A stretch of 64,000 nt of DNA from Parvularcula sp. (GTDB lineage Bacteria; Pseudomonadota; Alphaproteobacteria; Caulobacterales; Parvularculaceae): positions 55,240 to 119,239 of the forward strand of contig PAIP01000036.1 in the NCBI GenBank assembly GCA_002704915.1. Reading direction: 5' to 3'. Under the pieces are notes generated by a model. That model did no database searches and was not told the DNA's origin. It saw nothing but the letters and a program-made list of their open reading frames with translations. Both the position numbers and the translations under genes were made by a program. Below are positions 17,908 through 27,684 of this stretch, piece after piece. How positions within the stretch are numbered: position 1 is the first letter of the stretch; every line of letters starts with the position of its first letter.

Positions 17908-18537
17908 CTACACGCGGCCATAGACATGGGCGGCGCGCCAGCGTGCGGCGGAAAATTCCCGCACGCCGCCGACGCCATATTGGGAAATTCGGTAAACGTA
18001 GCTGGTCATGGACTCCAGCACGCAAAGATAGGCGGGCGTTTCGGCGGGCGGGCCGTCTTTCGCGATCAAGAGTGCGTCCTGCCCCGCAGCAGCCGGTCGG
18101 CCCGGATTGACCCAGACAAGTTCCCCTCTGTGGAAGCGGGGCGCCATGGCGTCGTCAGGGGCGTAGAAACCGAAGGCGAGATCGGCGCCGAGAAAGCAGG
18201 GCGCCTGGGGGCGGCGCTCGATCGGGCGCCTCAGATCCAGGAACCATTCGCCCCTGGCGCCGGCGGCGCTGGCGTAGAGATTTGTAAGGCGCTCGGCTTG
18301 CGGCTCCGCCTGATAGGTTTCCTCGGGCTCAGCGAAGCCCGCCCGCTCCAGAACGGCGGGGCTCACCCCCAGATAGTCGGCCGCCCGCTTCGCTTCGTCG
18401 AATTTGAGCCGGCGGCGGCCTTTCAGCATGCGGGATACGCCGGATTTGTCGATGCCAAGGGCTTCGGCCAGGCCCGTCTGGGTCTTGGTCGGGTCGCGCT
18501 CAAGCGCCTCGGCAATCCAGTCAACTTCCCGTTGCAT
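17908..18537 (-). CDS. XRE-type regulator with an S24/LexA-like C-terminal domain lacking the catalytic Ser
   Basis: 209 residues. Residues 15-60 form a helix-turn-helix (KTQTGLAEALGIDKSGVSRM and then LKGRRRL). Residues 115-200 resemble the S24 peptidase/LexA fold: FGFYAPDDAMAPRFHRGELV corresponds to the usual GDSMxP...GD stretch, but the nucleophilic Ser is replaced by Ala, so self-cleavage is unlikely. It is divergent from a small coiled-coil gene. Palindromes at 18531-18547 (over its own start codon) and 18568-18588 suggest autoregulation. Targets unknown. Confidence 0.8.
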   Translation of the reverse strand: MQREVDWIAEALERDPTKTQTGLAEALGIDKSGVSRMLKGRRRLKFDEAKRAADYLGVSPAVLERAGFAEPEETYQAEPQAERLTNLYASAAGARGEWFLDLRRPIERRPQAPCFLGADLAFGFYAPDDAMAPRFHRGELVWVNPGRPAAAGQDALLIAKDGPPAETPAYLCVLESMTSYVYRISQYGVGGVREFSAARWRAAHVYGRV

Positions 18538-18588
18538 CTAGTGCAACATGAAAGGCTTACGGTTGATTTGCGATGGATAATTTCGCAA
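18531..18588. promoter_or_regulatory. Two dyads between divergent genes, likely operator of the XRE regulator
   Basis: GTTGCA-N5-TGCAAC (18531-18547) covers the start codon of the XRE gene, and TTGCGA-N9-TCGCAA (18568-18588) lies just upstream. Both are built from TTGC/GCAA half-sites, and further half-sites follow near 18605. Confidence 0.45.
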
Positions 18589-18692
18589 CAATTTGAATGG
18601 TTTGTTGCGTTTATGGCAATTTTTTTCATTTAGCTGTTGACGCCGGGCGGCCATGCCCGGCGGAAAGGCGCGCAGTCGAGGGAGTGGGAAAA

Positions 18693-18923
18693 ATGCCGGA
18701 TAAAGACGAGCTTCAGGCGAAGCGGCTGCAGGAAACTATCGACGCGCTTTCAGCCCGGATCGACGCCATGTCGGAGGCGGTGGAGCGGATGGAGGGGCGG
18801 CTGGATGTCCTCTATGACGAGTGCCAGCGGATCGGCGCCGCTGCACAACGGGGGCTCCTTCGGCAGGACGCCATTTCGAAAGGCCTCGACCGCCTCGAGC
18901 AATCTCTTCAGGATAAATCATAA
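18693..18923 (+). CDS. Small coiled-coil protein
   Basis: 76 residues, no signal peptide. Residues 10-45 show heptad-like spacing (LQETIDALSARIDAMSEAV and the following RMEGRLDVL), and the C-terminus (AISKGLDRLEQSL) is also amphipathic. ATG 18693 has GGGAG and GTGGGA upstream. Divergent from the XRE regulator across the dyads at 18531-18588, so it may be its target. Not recognised. Confidence 0.6.
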   Translation: MPDKDELQAKRLQETIDALSARIDAMSEAVERMEGRLDVLYDECQRIGAAAQRGLLRQDAISKGLDRLEQSLQDKS

Positions 18924-19072
18924 AAGCTCGCGCGGCCCCTTCGCGGGACAAATTGCGCGACGAGAAGACGCTTCGCACAAGGCCTTCGCAGCGCTGACGC
19001 GCTCTAGCGTCCGCCGGGAAAGAGGGCTAAACCACGGCCCGAATTTGGACTTTAGACCCGAGAAGGCCCGGC

Positions 19073-21193
19073 ATGAGCGAAACGCGCGTCATCAAAGTCA
19101 ATGGCGAGGAAATCGAAGTCGCCTCCAATCTGACCCTCCTGCAGGCTTGCGAGGCGGCAGGGGAGGAGATTCCGCGTTTTTGCTATCACGAGCGCCTTTC
19201 GGTCGCCGGCAATTGCCGCATGTGCCTGATCGAGGTGAAGGGCGGACCGCCCAAGCCCGTGGCTTCCTGCGCCCAGAACGTCAAGGATCTGCGCCCCGGG
19301 CCTGACGGCGCGCCGCCGGAGCTTTTCACGAATACGCCCATGGTGAAAAAGGCCCGCGAAGGGGTGATGGAGTTTCTCCTCATCAACCACCCCCTCGATT
19401 GCCCGATCTGCGACCAGGGCGGGGAATGCGATCTTCAGGATCAGGCCATGGCCTATGGCCGCGACGGCTCGCGCTACGCGGAGAACAAACGGGCCGTCGA
19501 AGAAAAATATATGGGCCCGCTGATCAAGACGATCATGACGCGTTGTATTCAATGCACGCGCTGCGTTCGCTTTGCGACGGAGATCGCCGGCGTCGACGAT
19601 CTCGGTCTCGTCAATCGTGGCGAGAACGCCGAGATCACCACCTATCTTGAAAAGGCTGTGGAGTCGGAACTTACCGGCAATCTCATCGATGTGTGTCCAG
19701 TGGGCGCGCTGACCTCGCGTCCTTATGCGTTCAATGCGCGGCCATGGGAATTGCGCAAGACAGAATCCGTCGACGCCATGGATGCGGTGGGTTCGAACAT
19801 CCGCGTTGATGCGCGTGGCCGCGAAGTGTTGCGCATCCTTCCCGTTCTGCATGAAGGCGTGAATGAGGAATGGATCGCCGACAAGTCGCGCTTTGTCTGG
19901 GACGGCCTCCGCCGTCAGCGCCTCGACAAACCTTATGTGCGCAAGGACGGGCAGTTGAAGCCGGCAAGCTGGGACGAGGCGCTAAACGTCGTTGCGGAAA
20001 AACTGAAAGCAACGCCGAAAGAAAAAACCGCCGCGCTCGCAGGCGATCTTGCGCCAGCCGAAGCGGTGAAGGCGCTCAAAGACCTGATGAGCGCCATCGG
20101 AACGCCGCATATGGATTGCCGTCAGGACGGCGCCAAAATTGGCGAAGTTTCAGGAAATAAGGGCGACAGACGCAATTATCTTTTCAACACCGGCATCGCC
20201 AATCTCGAACAGGCGGATGTCATTCTGCTTGTGGGAACCAATCCGCGCGCCGAAGCGCCGATGATCAATGCCCGCATTCGCAAAGCCTGGCTCAACAACC
20301 TCGATGTGAAGATCGGTCTGATCGGCGAGCAAAAGGATCTTTCCTACGACTACGATTATCTCGGCGCCGGGCCGGACACGCTTGCGTCTCTCGCCAATGG
20401 AGAGGGCTCATTTGCAGAGGCGCTCAAGGGCGCGAAAAACCCGGTGGTCATTGTCGGCATGGGCGCGCTTTCGCGCCCGGATGGCGCGGCCGTTCTGAAC
20501 GCCGCCGCCAAGCTCGCGGACGGGATTGACGCGATCCGCGGCGACTGGAACGGCTTCAATGTTCTTCATACGGCGGCGGGCCGGGTCGGCGCGCTCGATC
20601 TCGGCTTTCTGCCCGGAGAGGGCGGAAAGACATTCGCCGAAATTCTCGATGGCTGCGAAGCGCGCGAGATCGAATTTGTCTACAATCTCGGCGCCGATGA
20701 ATTCGACGGCGCGAGGCTGAACGGCGCGTTCGTCGTTTATCAGGGCAGTCATGGCGACATGGGCGCGCGTTACGCCGATATCATCTTCCCGGCCGCCGCC
20801 TATACCGAACAAAACGCGATTTTCGTGAACACCGAAGGCCGGGCGCAGCTTGCGAACCGCGCCGCGTTCCCGCCGGGCGACGCGCGCGAAGACTGGGCGA
20901 TCATACGCGCGCTCTCCGACCGCATTGGCAAGACGCTCCCCTATGACGACGTGTTCGCGCTGCGCCAGGCGATGATCGCCGACGCGCCGTCGCTCGGCCG
21001 TATCGACCAGATCGGCAATCTGGAAGAGCGCTTCGATGCGAGCGCCTGCGGCGTTGCGGGCGAGATGGACGGCGCGCCTTTCGTCTCGGCGGTGAGAGAT
21101 TACTATCTCACCAACCCAATCGCCCGCGCCTCGAAAACCATGTCGGAATGTTCCGCCGTGATGAGCGGCGCAAAGCATCAGGCGGCGGAGTGA
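19073..21193 (+). CDS. nuoG: NADH-quinone oxidoreductase subunit G
   Basis: 75-kDa-type subunit (706 residues) of the complex I peripheral arm. The ferredoxin-like N-terminus holds one [2Fe-2S] cluster ([19 protein letters not shown], then a later Cys in VASCAQN). A His-Cys3 cluster follows ([19 protein letters not shown]) and then a [4Fe-4S] site ([13 protein letters not shown], with IDVCPVGAL). Residues 220-690 are the molybdopterin-oxidoreductase-like part, which carries no cofactor. An acidic GTGA overlap couples it to the next membrane protein. It is separated from nuoF by about 4 kb of unrelated genes. Confidence 0.96.
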   Translation: MSETRVIKVNGEEIEVASNLTLLQACEAAGEEIPRFCYHERLSVAGNCRMCLIEVKGGPPKPVASCAQNVKDLRPGPDGAPPELFTNTPMVKKAREGVMEFLLINHPLDCPICDQGGECDLQDQAMAYGRDGSRYAENKRAVEEKYMGPLIKTIMTRCIQCTRCVRFATEIAGVDDLGLVNRGENAEITTYLEKAVESELTGNLIDVCPVGALTSRPYAFNARPWELRKTESVDAMDAVGSNIRVDARGREVLRILPVLHEGVNEEWIADKSRFVWDGLRRQRLDKPYVRKDGQLKPASWDEALNVVAEKLKATPKEKTAALAGDLAPAEAVKALKDLMSAIGTPHMDCRQDGAKIGEVSGNKGDRRNYLFNTGIANLEQADVILLVGTNPRAEAPMINARIRKAWLNNLDVKIGLIGEQKDLSYDYDYLGAGPDTLASLANGEGSFAEALKGAKNPVVIVGMGALSRPDGAAVLNAAAKLADGIDAIRGDWNGFNVLHTAAGRVGALDLGFLPGEGGKTFAEILDGCEAREIEFVYNLGADEFDGARLNGAFVVYQGSHGDMGARYADIIFPAAAYTEQNAIFVNTEGRAQLANRAAFPPGDAREDWAIIRALSDRIGKTLPYDDVFALRQAMIADAPSLGRIDQIGNLEERFDASACGVAGEMDGAPFVSAVRDYYLTNPIARASKTMSECSAVMSGAKHQAAE

Positions 21194-21669
21194 CGACGGC
21201 GCTTCAGAAAGCTTTTTCCGGCCGCGTGGTCGTCAATGCTTTGATCTCTGTGCCGTTAGGGCTTCTCATTTGTGCGGTCGTTCTGATCCTTTTGAGCCTT
21301 TTGCTAAATGAGTCCTCGTCCGAGGAGGGGCCTAATCTTTTGGATTCGGCCAGAACGTTCGGACTATATTTTCTGGTTGCCGTGCATATAGGTTATTTAG
21401 CCGCTTTGCTTATTGGCGCGCCAATTCACTACCTGCTCGTGAAAACGCAAAAGAATAATTTGCTCGGCTATATATTTGGCGGCGCAATTGCATCCATGAT
21501 CCTTATTGCCCTGTGGATTGTTCCAGGGTTCGCTCATGGAGTGCAGGTGACCGCTGATGAGTTAGCTGGCATATCTTTCTTCTATGGCGTGCCGCCGATT
21601 GTGATCGCCGCTGTCTTCGGGGTTTTAACAAGCCGTTCAGAACGTTTTAGTGATGCTTCCTACCGATGA
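21190..21669 (+). CDS. Four-helix membrane protein, first of a tandem paralogous pair
   Basis: About 159 residues from a GTG start overlapping the nuoG stop (GTGA). Hydrophobic segments lie near residues 12-35, 55-80, 92-112 and 128-148. Its middle reads [20 protein letters not shown], which lines up with GAPLFAALEKRKRRNLWPYL of the next gene, so the two look like a duplicated pair. Base use is A+T-rich (45% G+C in 21361-21420). Function unknown. Confidence 0.6.
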   Translation: MTTALQKAFSGRVVVNALISVPLGLLICAVVLILLSLLLNESSSEEGPNLLDSARTFGLYFLVAVHIGYLAALLIGAPIHYLLVKTQKNNLLGYIFGGAIASMILIALWIVPGFAHGVQVTADELAGISFFYGVPPIVIAAVFGVLTSRSERFSDASYR

Positions 21670-22168
21670 AAAACAGGCGGAGATACTCGATCAAATCCGC
21701 ATCAATGTCGCTTTCGAGGAAATGGTCGTCGCCGTGCTTGCTGGCGCTTTGGCCGGCGGCGCGCTCACGCTCCTGTTCGCCGCGGCGGAACTCCTGAACG
21801 GGTTTTCTCTGACATTGCTGGTGTCCGCTCTCCTTGAAGGTCTCTTCGTCAGTATCCTGATTTTCCTGGTGGGCTTCGGCGCCAGCGTGGCGTTCGGCGC
21901 GCCGCTTTTCGCGGCCCTTGAAAAACGCAAGCGGCGCAATCTCTGGCCCTATCTCGGCGCGGCCATGGGCGTCGCCGTTGCCGTGCTGGTGTTGTTCACA
22001 ATCGGTTTCCCGTCGGTAAGCGCCGCCAGCATCAGAACCCTCGCTGTCATTTTCCTCCCCCCGCTGATTGTTTCCCTTGTCTTTGCAAGGCGCATGACGC
22101 CCCACTGGCGCGCGGCGGAAAAGGCCGAATCCGAGGCGGAAGGCCGGATCCTCTTTAGAATCCATTGA
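21650..22168 (+). CDS. Four-helix membrane protein, second of a tandem paralogous pair
   Basis: 172 residues starting at GTG 21650 or ATG 21653, overlapping the preceding gene by about 20 bases. Hydrophobic segments lie near 25-50, 58-88, 100-122 and 125-148, and the hydrophilic tail is acidic. It shares the GAP...K....NL.PYLG core with its neighbour but has normal high-GC codon use, so the copies differ in age or origin. Function unknown. Confidence 0.65.
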   Translation: MMLPTDEKQAEILDQIRINVAFEEMVVAVLAGALAGGALTLLFAAAELLNGFSLTLLVSALLEGLFVSILIFLVGFGASVAFGAPLFAALEKRKRRNLWPYLGAAMGVAVAVLVLFTIGFPSVSAASIRTLAVIFLPPLIVSLVFARRMTPHWRAAEKAESEAEGRILFRIH

Positions 22169-22262
22169 GTTTCTTCGGCGGGTTGCGCCGTCCCTGCGGT
22201 GAGCCGAACTTCACGAACGCCGCACAAGTCGCTACATTCGTCGCAAGAGATGGAGGCGAGCA

Positions 22263-22919
22263 ATGATCAAAAATCTTATTCTTTCCGCCGGCGCCCTGGC
22301 GCTTCTTGCGGGCGGCGCAGCTCTTGCCGATGACGATGAAACCGTAACGCGCACGCTCGATCTTGGCGGTTTCGACGCCATCACGGTCGCCGGCGTTTAC
22401 GAACTCGACGTGCGCGTCGGGTCCGATTTTTCCGTGGAGTTGTCAGGGCCGGCCTATGAGATGGACCGGATCGACGCGTCGGTGAAGAACGGCGCGCTCC
22501 TGCTCGATCAGCGCAAGCGCATGAGAGGCGAGAAAAACCGTAACCATCGCGACGGCGTGGAAGCGGTCATCACCTTGCCGAGCCTGACGGCGCTCAACAT
22601 CTCCGGCGTCGTTGACGGTCATGTGTCCGATGTCGACGCGGACAGTTTCTCCATCAAGATATCCGGCGTCGGCGATCTTGAGGTCGACGGCGAATGCGGC
22701 GCGCTCGATGCCGATCTTTCCGGCGTCGGCGATCTCGACGCCGGCGGCCTTGAATGCGGCGCCGTCGATGTGAAAGTCTCCGGCGTCGGCAGCGCTATCG
22801 TTTTTGCAAGCGAGGAAGTCGAGGCGCGCGTTTCCGGCATGGGCGATATCGATGTCTATGGCTCGCCCCAGAAAGTCAGCAAGAACAAGAGCATGTTCGC
22901 GGACATCACCGTCCACTGA
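22263..22919 (+). CDS. Exported DUF2807 (head GIN domain) protein
   Basis: 218 residues with a signal peptide (LILSAGALALLAGGAALA). After a strand-rich start (RTLDLGGFDAITVAGVYELD) the protein is a repeating beta structure with short units ending in the tripeptide SGV: ISGVVDG, ISGVGDLEV, LSGVGDLDA, VSGVGSAIV and VSGMGDIDV. This is typical of DUF2807, a putative adhesin-like beta-helix. It is followed by a strong terminator and a paralogous gene. Role unknown, probably periplasmic or surface-located. Confidence 0.85.
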   Translation: MIKNLILSAGALALLAGGAALADDDETVTRTLDLGGFDAITVAGVYELDVRVGSDFSVELSGPAYEMDRIDASVKNGALLLDQRKRMRGEKNRNHRDGVEAVITLPSLTALNISGVVDGHVSDVDADSFSIKISGVGDLEVDGECGALDADLSGVGDLDAGGLECGAVDVKVSGVGSAIVFASEEVEARVSGMGDIDVYGSPQKVSKNKSMFADITVH

Positions 22920-22939
22920 GGAACTTTTCGCTCCCGCTC

Positions 22940-22975
22940 AAAACGCCGCGCAAAAGCGCGGCGTTTTCGTTTTTC
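22940..22975 (+). terminator. Terminator between the DUF2807 genes
   Basis: AAACGCCGCGC, an AAAA loop and GCGCGGCGTTT form a perfect hairpin followed by TCGTTTTTC. Confidence 0.85.
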
Positions 22976-23081
22976 GAAATCGACAAGGTGAGGCGAAGGC
23001 GCGGCTGGGCGCGTTGGTTCCGTCATCTTGCGGTGCTATATCCTTAAGGCATGGGGGACGGGGATAGACGGGAGGCGACCC

Positions 23082-23774
23082 ATGAGAATTTTTTTTGGCG
23101 TGATTATTGGCCTGATCTTGTCGATCGGCATTGCGGCGACCGCGGCCTATTACGCGTTCGGCTCGCTCAAGGATGTGGGCGGGCGCGACAAGAGCGAGGA
23201 CATTGCGGAGACGCTGGATGTGACGGGTTTCGACGAAATCCAGGTCGCCGGCGTCTTTGAAGTTGACGTGAGCGTCGGCGGGGATTTCTCCGTGACCGTC
23301 TCGGGTCCGCCTTCTGAAATGGAGCGCCTCGACGTCACTGTGGAAAACGGCGTCCTGAACCTCGACCGCAAGGATGGGGAACGGGGTAAGCGAAAATGGC
23401 GCGAGTTCGGTTTGACGGCGGACATCACGCTTCCGGCGCTCAAAGCCATCGACATTGCGGGCGTCGCCGACGGCCGCGTCACCGGCGTTGACGCCGACGA
23501 ATTCGAGGTCGATCTGGCGGGCGTCGGCGATCTGACCATCAGCGGCGCCTGCGGCCGGCTGGAGGCTGACGTCGCCGGCGTCGGCGACCTTAACGCCAAA
23601 GAGCTGGAATGCCGGGAAGTGGATGTGGACGTCTCCGGCGTCGGCTCGGCCAGCGTCTACGCCAGCGAGACGGCGGACGCGTCGGTCAGCGGCATCGGCT
23701 CCATCGATATTTACGGCTCGCCCGGCCAGGTGGACAAGTCCAGCAGCTTTATCGCCAGCATCAGCGTGAAATAG
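23082..23774 (+). CDS. DUF2807 protein, paralogue of the preceding gene
   Basis: About 230 residues. The N-terminal hydrophobic segment (FGVIIGLILSIGIAATAAYY) reads as an uncleaved anchor or signal peptide. The rest follows the upstream protein closely: DVTGFDEIQVAGVFEVDVSV against DLGGFDAITVAGVYELDVRV, and the same series of strands with GVGDL turns ending IDIYGSPGQV. ATG 23082 is chosen for GGGAGG upstream. The pair has its own terminators, so each may be transcribed separately. They split nuoG from nuoH. Confidence 0.85.
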   Translation: MRIFFGVIIGLILSIGIAATAAYYAFGSLKDVGGRDKSEDIAETLDVTGFDEIQVAGVFEVDVSVGGDFSVTVSGPPSEMERLDVTVENGVLNLDRKDGERGKRKWREFGLTADITLPALKAIDIAGVADGRVTGVDADEFEVDLAGVGDLTISGACGRLEADVAGVGDLNAKELECREVDVDVSGVGSASVYASETADASVSGIGSIDIYGSPGQVDKSSSFIASISVK

Positions 23775-23797
23775 CGCTCGCCCGTTTGACAGGGCGG

Positions 23798-23832
23798 AAA
23801 GGGCCGGTCCCGCGACGGATTGGCCCTTTTTT
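23798..23832 (+). terminator. Terminator before nuoH
   Basis: AAGGGCC (23799-23805) pairs with GGCCCTT (23822-23828), followed by TTTT. nuoH therefore probably needs a promoter between here and 23885. Confidence 0.7.
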
Positions 23833-23885
23833 CATGCGCGATTCAGGCGTGACTAAACTTGCGATCCCCGTTATGACGCGGCCCC

Positions 23886-24965
23886 ATGGAAGAGATCTGG
23901 ACAAATCTGGTCACCCGGCCGACCGATCTGGGCTGGGGATGGTGGCTGGCCTCGACGGTGGCGGGCGCGCTGGCGATCCTGCTGACGTTGCTCGTGGCGC
24001 AGGCGTTTCTCATGTATTTCGACCGCAAGGTCTGGGCCGCCGTGCAGATGCGCAAAGGCCCGAATGTGGTCGGCCCCTTCGGCCTGCTTCAATCCTTCGC
24101 CGACCTCTTCAAATTCGTTTTCAAGGAAATCCTGATCCCGGCCGGCGCGAACAAGGTCGTCTTCATCCTCGCGCCGATCATCACTTTCGTCCTGGCCCTC
24201 GTGGGCTGGGCGGTGATCCCGGTAGGGCCGGGGCTTGTGGGCGCCGACATCAATGTGGGCATTCTCTATCTCTTCGCGATTTCCTCCCTCGGGGTTTACG
24301 GCGTCATTATGGGCGGCTGGGCCTCGAACTCGAAATATCCGTTTCTCGGCAGCCTCCGCTCGGCGGCGCAGATGGTCTCTTATGAGGTCTCCATCGGCTT
24401 CGTGATCATCACCGTCCTGTTGCTGGTCGGCTCGCTCAATCTTTCCGACATCGTTCTGTCGCAGGCGCGCGCAGGCGGCGGTTTCTGGAACTGGAATTTC
24501 ATTCCGCTCTTTCCGATGTTCGTGGTCTTTTTCATCTCGGCGCTTGCGGAGACCAACCGTCCGCCCTTCGACCTGCCGGAAGCGGAGTCCGAACTCGTCG
24601 CGGGGTATCAGGTGGAATACTCCTCGACCCTGTTTCTCCTCTTCATGATCGGCGAGCTCGCCAATATCGTGCTGATGTGCGCCATGCTGACAGTGCTGTT
24701 CTTCGGCGGCTGGCATTCGCCGATCCCGTGGGAGCCTCTGATGTGGGGCCCGATGCCGGTGCTGTGGTTCATATTGAAGGTGGTGTTCTTCTTCTTCATG
24801 TTCGCCATGGTGAAGGCGATCGTGCCGCGCTATCGCTATGACCAGTTGATGCGCATCGGCTGGAAGATTTTCCTGCCCCTGTCGCTGTTCTGGGTCGTTC
24901 TCGTGGCGGGCGTCCTCATCATGTTCCCCGGCGCGGCGGATTACCTTCAGAGCTGGAGGACGTAA
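23886..24965 (+). CDS. nuoH: NADH-quinone oxidoreductase subunit H
   Basis: Membrane subunit (359 residues, about eight to nine helices) at the junction of the two arms, lining the quinone tunnel. Signatures are [20 protein letters not shown] near residue 60, the acidic loop [19 protein letters not shown], and [19 protein letters not shown] near the end. Family length. It starts 53 bases after a terminator and is followed three bases later by nuoI. Confidence 0.97.
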   Translation: MEEIWTNLVTRPTDLGWGWWLASTVAGALAILLTLLVAQAFLMYFDRKVWAAVQMRKGPNVVGPFGLLQSFADLFKFVFKEILIPAGANKVVFILAPIITFVLALVGWAVIPVGPGLVGADINVGILYLFAISSLGVYGVIMGGWASNSKYPFLGSLRSAAQMVSYEVSIGFVIITVLLLVGSLNLSDIVLSQARAGGGFWNWNFIPLFPMFVVFFISALAETNRPPFDLPEAESELVAGYQVEYSSTLFLLFMIGELANIVLMCAMLTVLFFGGWHSPIPWEPLMWGPMPVLWFILKVVFFFFMFAMVKAIVPRYRYDQLMRIGWKIFLPLSLFWVVLVAGVLIMFPGAADYLQSWRT

Positions 24966-24968
24966 GAC

Positions 24969-25457
24969 ATGTCGCGGATCGGACAGGCGCTCAAAGGCTT
25001 CTTGCTTATCGATTTCGTCAAGGCGTTCGGCCTTGCCATGAAATATTACTTCACCCCCAAGGCGACGCTGAATTACCCGTTTGAAAAGGGGCCGTTGTCT
25101 CCGCGTTTTCGCGGCGAACATGCGCTGCGCCGCTATCCGAACGGGGAAGAGCGCTGCATCGCCTGCAAGCTGTGCGAGGCGATCTGCCCGGCGCAGGCCA
25201 TCACCATCGAGGCCGAGCCCCGCGATGACGGCTCGCGCCGCACCACCCGCTATGACATCGACATGACCAAATGCATCTATTGCGGTTTCTGCCAGGAAGC
25301 CTGTCCGGTGGATGCGATTGTCGAGGGCCCGAATTTCGAGTTCGCCACGGAAACCCGCGAAGAGCTGTTCTATGACAAGGACCGCCTCCTTGCGAATGGC
25401 GACCGCTGGGAGCGGGAAATCGCCCGCAATCTCGAACTCGACGCCCCTTACCGGTAA
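24969..25457 (+). CDS. nuoI: NADH-quinone oxidoreductase subunit I
   Basis: Ferredoxin-like subunit (162 residues) with two [4Fe-4S] clusters (N6a, N6b) that pass electrons to N2. Both ligand sets are complete: [16 protein letters not shown] and [16 protein letters not shown]. The N-terminal amphipathic part ([19 protein letters not shown]) docks on the membrane arm. It directly follows nuoH. Confidence 0.97.
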   Translation: MSRIGQALKGFLLIDFVKAFGLAMKYYFTPKATLNYPFEKGPLSPRFRGEHALRRYPNGEERCIACKLCEAICPAQAITIEAEPRDDGSRRTTRYDIDMTKCIYCGFCQEACPVDAIVEGPNFEFATETREELFYDKDRLLANGDRWEREIARNLELDAPYR

Positions 25458-25550
25458 GATTTCACTTTCCGAGGCCGTGCCTGCCGGGCGCTGGTCCGGC
25501 GCTCACTCTCGTGCTTAAATCGCTCTTGAAGACAGACAAGGGGGCGATGG

Positions 25551-25922
25551 ATGACCGGTCTTCCTGCAATCCGATATGTTTTCACAATGCTCGGCGCGGG
25601 CGGCGCGGCGGTCCTCATGGGTCTGTCAGGCTGCGCGGCGACAGGCGGTTCCGCCGGCCATGTGGAATCCAGTGCAGCGGCGCGCGGCCTTTCCTATGCG
25701 CGGGACGCCTGCGCCTCCTGTCATGCGGTGGAGCTTGGCGAATTCGCATCGCCCGAGGTGAGCGCGCCGTCTTTCGAGGCGCTGGCGAACCGCCCGGACA
25801 TGACCCGCTCTTCTCTTGCAGCGCTTTTACGCTCGCCCCATCGCAATATGCCCAATCTCATTGTCGAGCCAGAGAGGATCGACGATCTTGCGGCGTATCT
25901 TGTGACGCTGGGCGAAACATAA
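25551..25922 (+). CDS. Small c-type cytochrome, lipoprotein
   Basis: 123 residues. The lipoprotein signal ends in GLSGC; one haem c motif (CASCH) follows at about residues 54-58, and the distal Met ligand may be in HRNMPNLIVEP, a common cytochrome c pattern. It lies between nuoI and a leftward gene; a related-looking monohaem lipoprotein sits before nuoA. A periplasmic electron carrier is likely; partner unknown. Confidence 0.8.
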   Translation: MTGLPAIRYVFTMLGAGGAAVLMGLSGCAATGGSAGHVESSAAARGLSYARDACASCHAVELGEFASPEVSAPSFEALANRPDMTRSSLAALLRSPHRNMPNLIVEPERIDDLAAYLVTLGET

Positions 25923-25958
25923 AGCGCTGCCGCTATCGGCGCGCATTGGAAGCGCCGC

Positions 25959-26690
25959 TCATTCCGCCTCATTCTCCGCCGGCAGGCGCTCGAACTTCAT
26001 ATTCTGACCGGGAACGTCGATGCGCACCACTTTATGGGGGGCTTCAGTCGTGAGGTAGATGATGTTCGCCGGTTCGGCGTTGAGCTTGATTTCATAGGTC
26101 TCGAAAACGCCGGCTGGAATCTCGATCATGGTCTTGGCTTCCACCACAAGTTCCGCGTCGGCGACGGCGCCGCCAAGCTCGTTGAACCACTGGAACGGGA
26201 AGGCGGCGCCTTCCTCAATGGGAAGACCGGCGACAAGGCCGAAAATCGAGGCCCGGGAGATCGTGTCCTTTGGCAGCTCGGCTTCGAATTTCCGGTCGGT
26301 CTTCTCAATCTCGTTCGGGCGCTTGATGCTGTAGATGCCGGATCCCTTGCGGCCGTCAAAGGTGAGGTCGATGTCGAGAACGGTTCGGCTGAAGTCCCCG
26401 TCAATGACAATCCGCTCGGGCAGCAAGGTTTCGGCGTCGATCACCAGCGTCCCGGATTCGCGGATGTCTGGGAGCATCGTCGTCCCTTCATGGATCAGGA
26501 TGTCGCTATCCCGGCGTTCCAATGCGTAGAACATCTCGCCAACATTTTCCCCATCCTGCAGGAGCTGGAAGCGGACCGGCGCAAACTCCACCCCGGACAG
26601 GTCCACAGGCAGAGGCTCAGCCCGTGCGCCGGCGACGATTGTGGCGCTGGCGAGGGCCCCCGCCAGACAATTGAAAATTGCGTTTTTCAT
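25959..26690 (-). CDS. Exported DUF3108-like protein
   Basis: 243 residues. ATG 26690 is chosen because GAGAGG lies five bases upstream and a clear signal peptide follows (LAGALASATIVAGARA). The mature part is beta-rich (GVEFAPVRFQLLQDGENVGEM and onward), resembling DUF3108 or outer-membrane-biogenesis LolA-like proteins. It runs against the nuo genes, and so separates nuoA-I from nuoJ-N transcriptionally. Function unproven. Confidence 0.7.
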   Translation of the reverse strand: MKNAIFNCLAGALASATIVAGARAEPLPVDLSGVEFAPVRFQLLQDGENVGEMFYALERRDSDILIHEGTTMLPDIRESGTLVIDAETLLPERIVIDGDFSRTVLDIDLTFDGRKGSGIYSIKRPNEIEKTDRKFEAELPKDTISRASIFGLVAGLPIEEGAAFPFQWFNELGGAVADAELVVEAKTMIEIPAGVFETYEIKLNAEPANIIYLTTEAPHKVVRIDVPGQNMKFERLPAENEAE

Positions 26691-27032
26691 GAAGCCTCTC
26701 CCTTGTGTGTAAGCCGACAGCTTAAGAGAGCCGGGCGCTCCGTCGACGCCAAAGGGACGAAGCGTTCGGTTCCTGCGATGAGCCTCACGCCAGGCGAGTT
26801 TCAAAAGCCGTCCTCAGGCGTGGCGATAAGCCCCGGATTTGCGCTGATTTTCGCCCTCTATCCCTTTGCAAAGCCCGGCCAATGCCTCTAAAAGCGCGGC
26901 CAGTATCGCCCGCGCTCCGAGTCGCGCCGCATGCGGCCCGCAAGGGGTGAGGGGAAAGCCAGTCCATAAGCGCCATTCGGCGCGTTTTTTAAACGAGCCA
27001 CTATCGGTCCGGGAAAGCCTCGCGCCAAGCTT
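26691..27032. other. Intergenic region between the DUF3108-like gene and nuoJ
   Basis: 342 bases with no credible gene; it must hold divergent promoters. I see no strong dyad or terminator, only a run of T at 26985-26991 and no good ribosome site before nuoJ. Confidence 0.5.
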
Positions 27033-27671
27033 ATGTCCATTGCCGCCGTCGCCTTTTATCTTTTCGCCTTCGCCGCCATCGCCTCGGGCCTCATGGTCGT
27101 CGCGTCGAAGAACCCCGTCCATTCGGTGCTGTTTCTGATTTCGGCCTTTATCTCCGCCGCCGGGCTGTTTGTGCTCATGGGCGCGGAATATCTCGCCATG
27201 GTGCTGGTCGTTGTTTATGTGGGCGCCGTCGCAGTCCTGTTCCTGTTTGTCGTGATGATGCTCGACGTCGACTTCGTCGAAATGAAACAAGGCTTTCTGC
27301 AATATCTTCCCATCGGCGGCGCGATCGCCGCCATCGTCGTTTTCGAATTGATCATGGTGGTGTTCGTCTGGGCGTTCCCGTCCGACGCTGAGCTCGCCCG
27401 CGCGCATCCGGCGCCCACCGCGGCGCAAACCGTGGCGGACCCCAACGGCCCGACCAATATCGAGGCGCTGGGGCTGATCCTCTACACCGATTACGTTCAC
27501 TACTTTCAGATCGCCGGCATGGTTCTTCTCGTCGCCATGATCGGCGCGATCATTCTCACTTTCCGCACGCGCGAGGGGATCAAGAAACAGGACCCCGCGG
27601 CCCAGGTCGGCCGCAAGCGCGAAGAGGGCTACGAGCTTGTGGACATCAAGCCGGGCCAGGGACTGTCATAA
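27033..27671 (+). CDS. nuoJ: NADH-quinone oxidoreductase subunit J
   Basis: Membrane subunit (212 residues, five helices) of the proton-pumping arm. The stretch [20 protein letters not shown] and the family box [20 protein letters not shown] identify it. The long hydrophilic loop around residues 120-145 and the charged tail are normal. It starts a second nuo transcription unit, nuoJ-nuoN. Confidence 0.95.
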   Translation: MSIAAVAFYLFAFAAIASGLMVVASKNPVHSVLFLISAFISAAGLFVLMGAEYLAMVLVVVYVGAVAVLFLFVVMMLDVDFVEMKQGFLQYLPIGGAIAAIVVFELIMVVFVWAFPSDAELARAHPAPTAAQTVADPNGPTNIEALGLILYTDYVHYFQIAGMVLLVAMIGAIILTFRTREGIKKQDPAAQVGRKREEGYELVDIKPGQGLS

Positions 27672-27684
27672 GGGCGCGTCGAAC

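Noticed and set aside
23609..25121. Long frames on either strand overlapping nuoH
   Set aside because: They are shadows of nuoH, which has full family motifs; the reverse frame is a His/Arg/Asp mirror of membrane helices.
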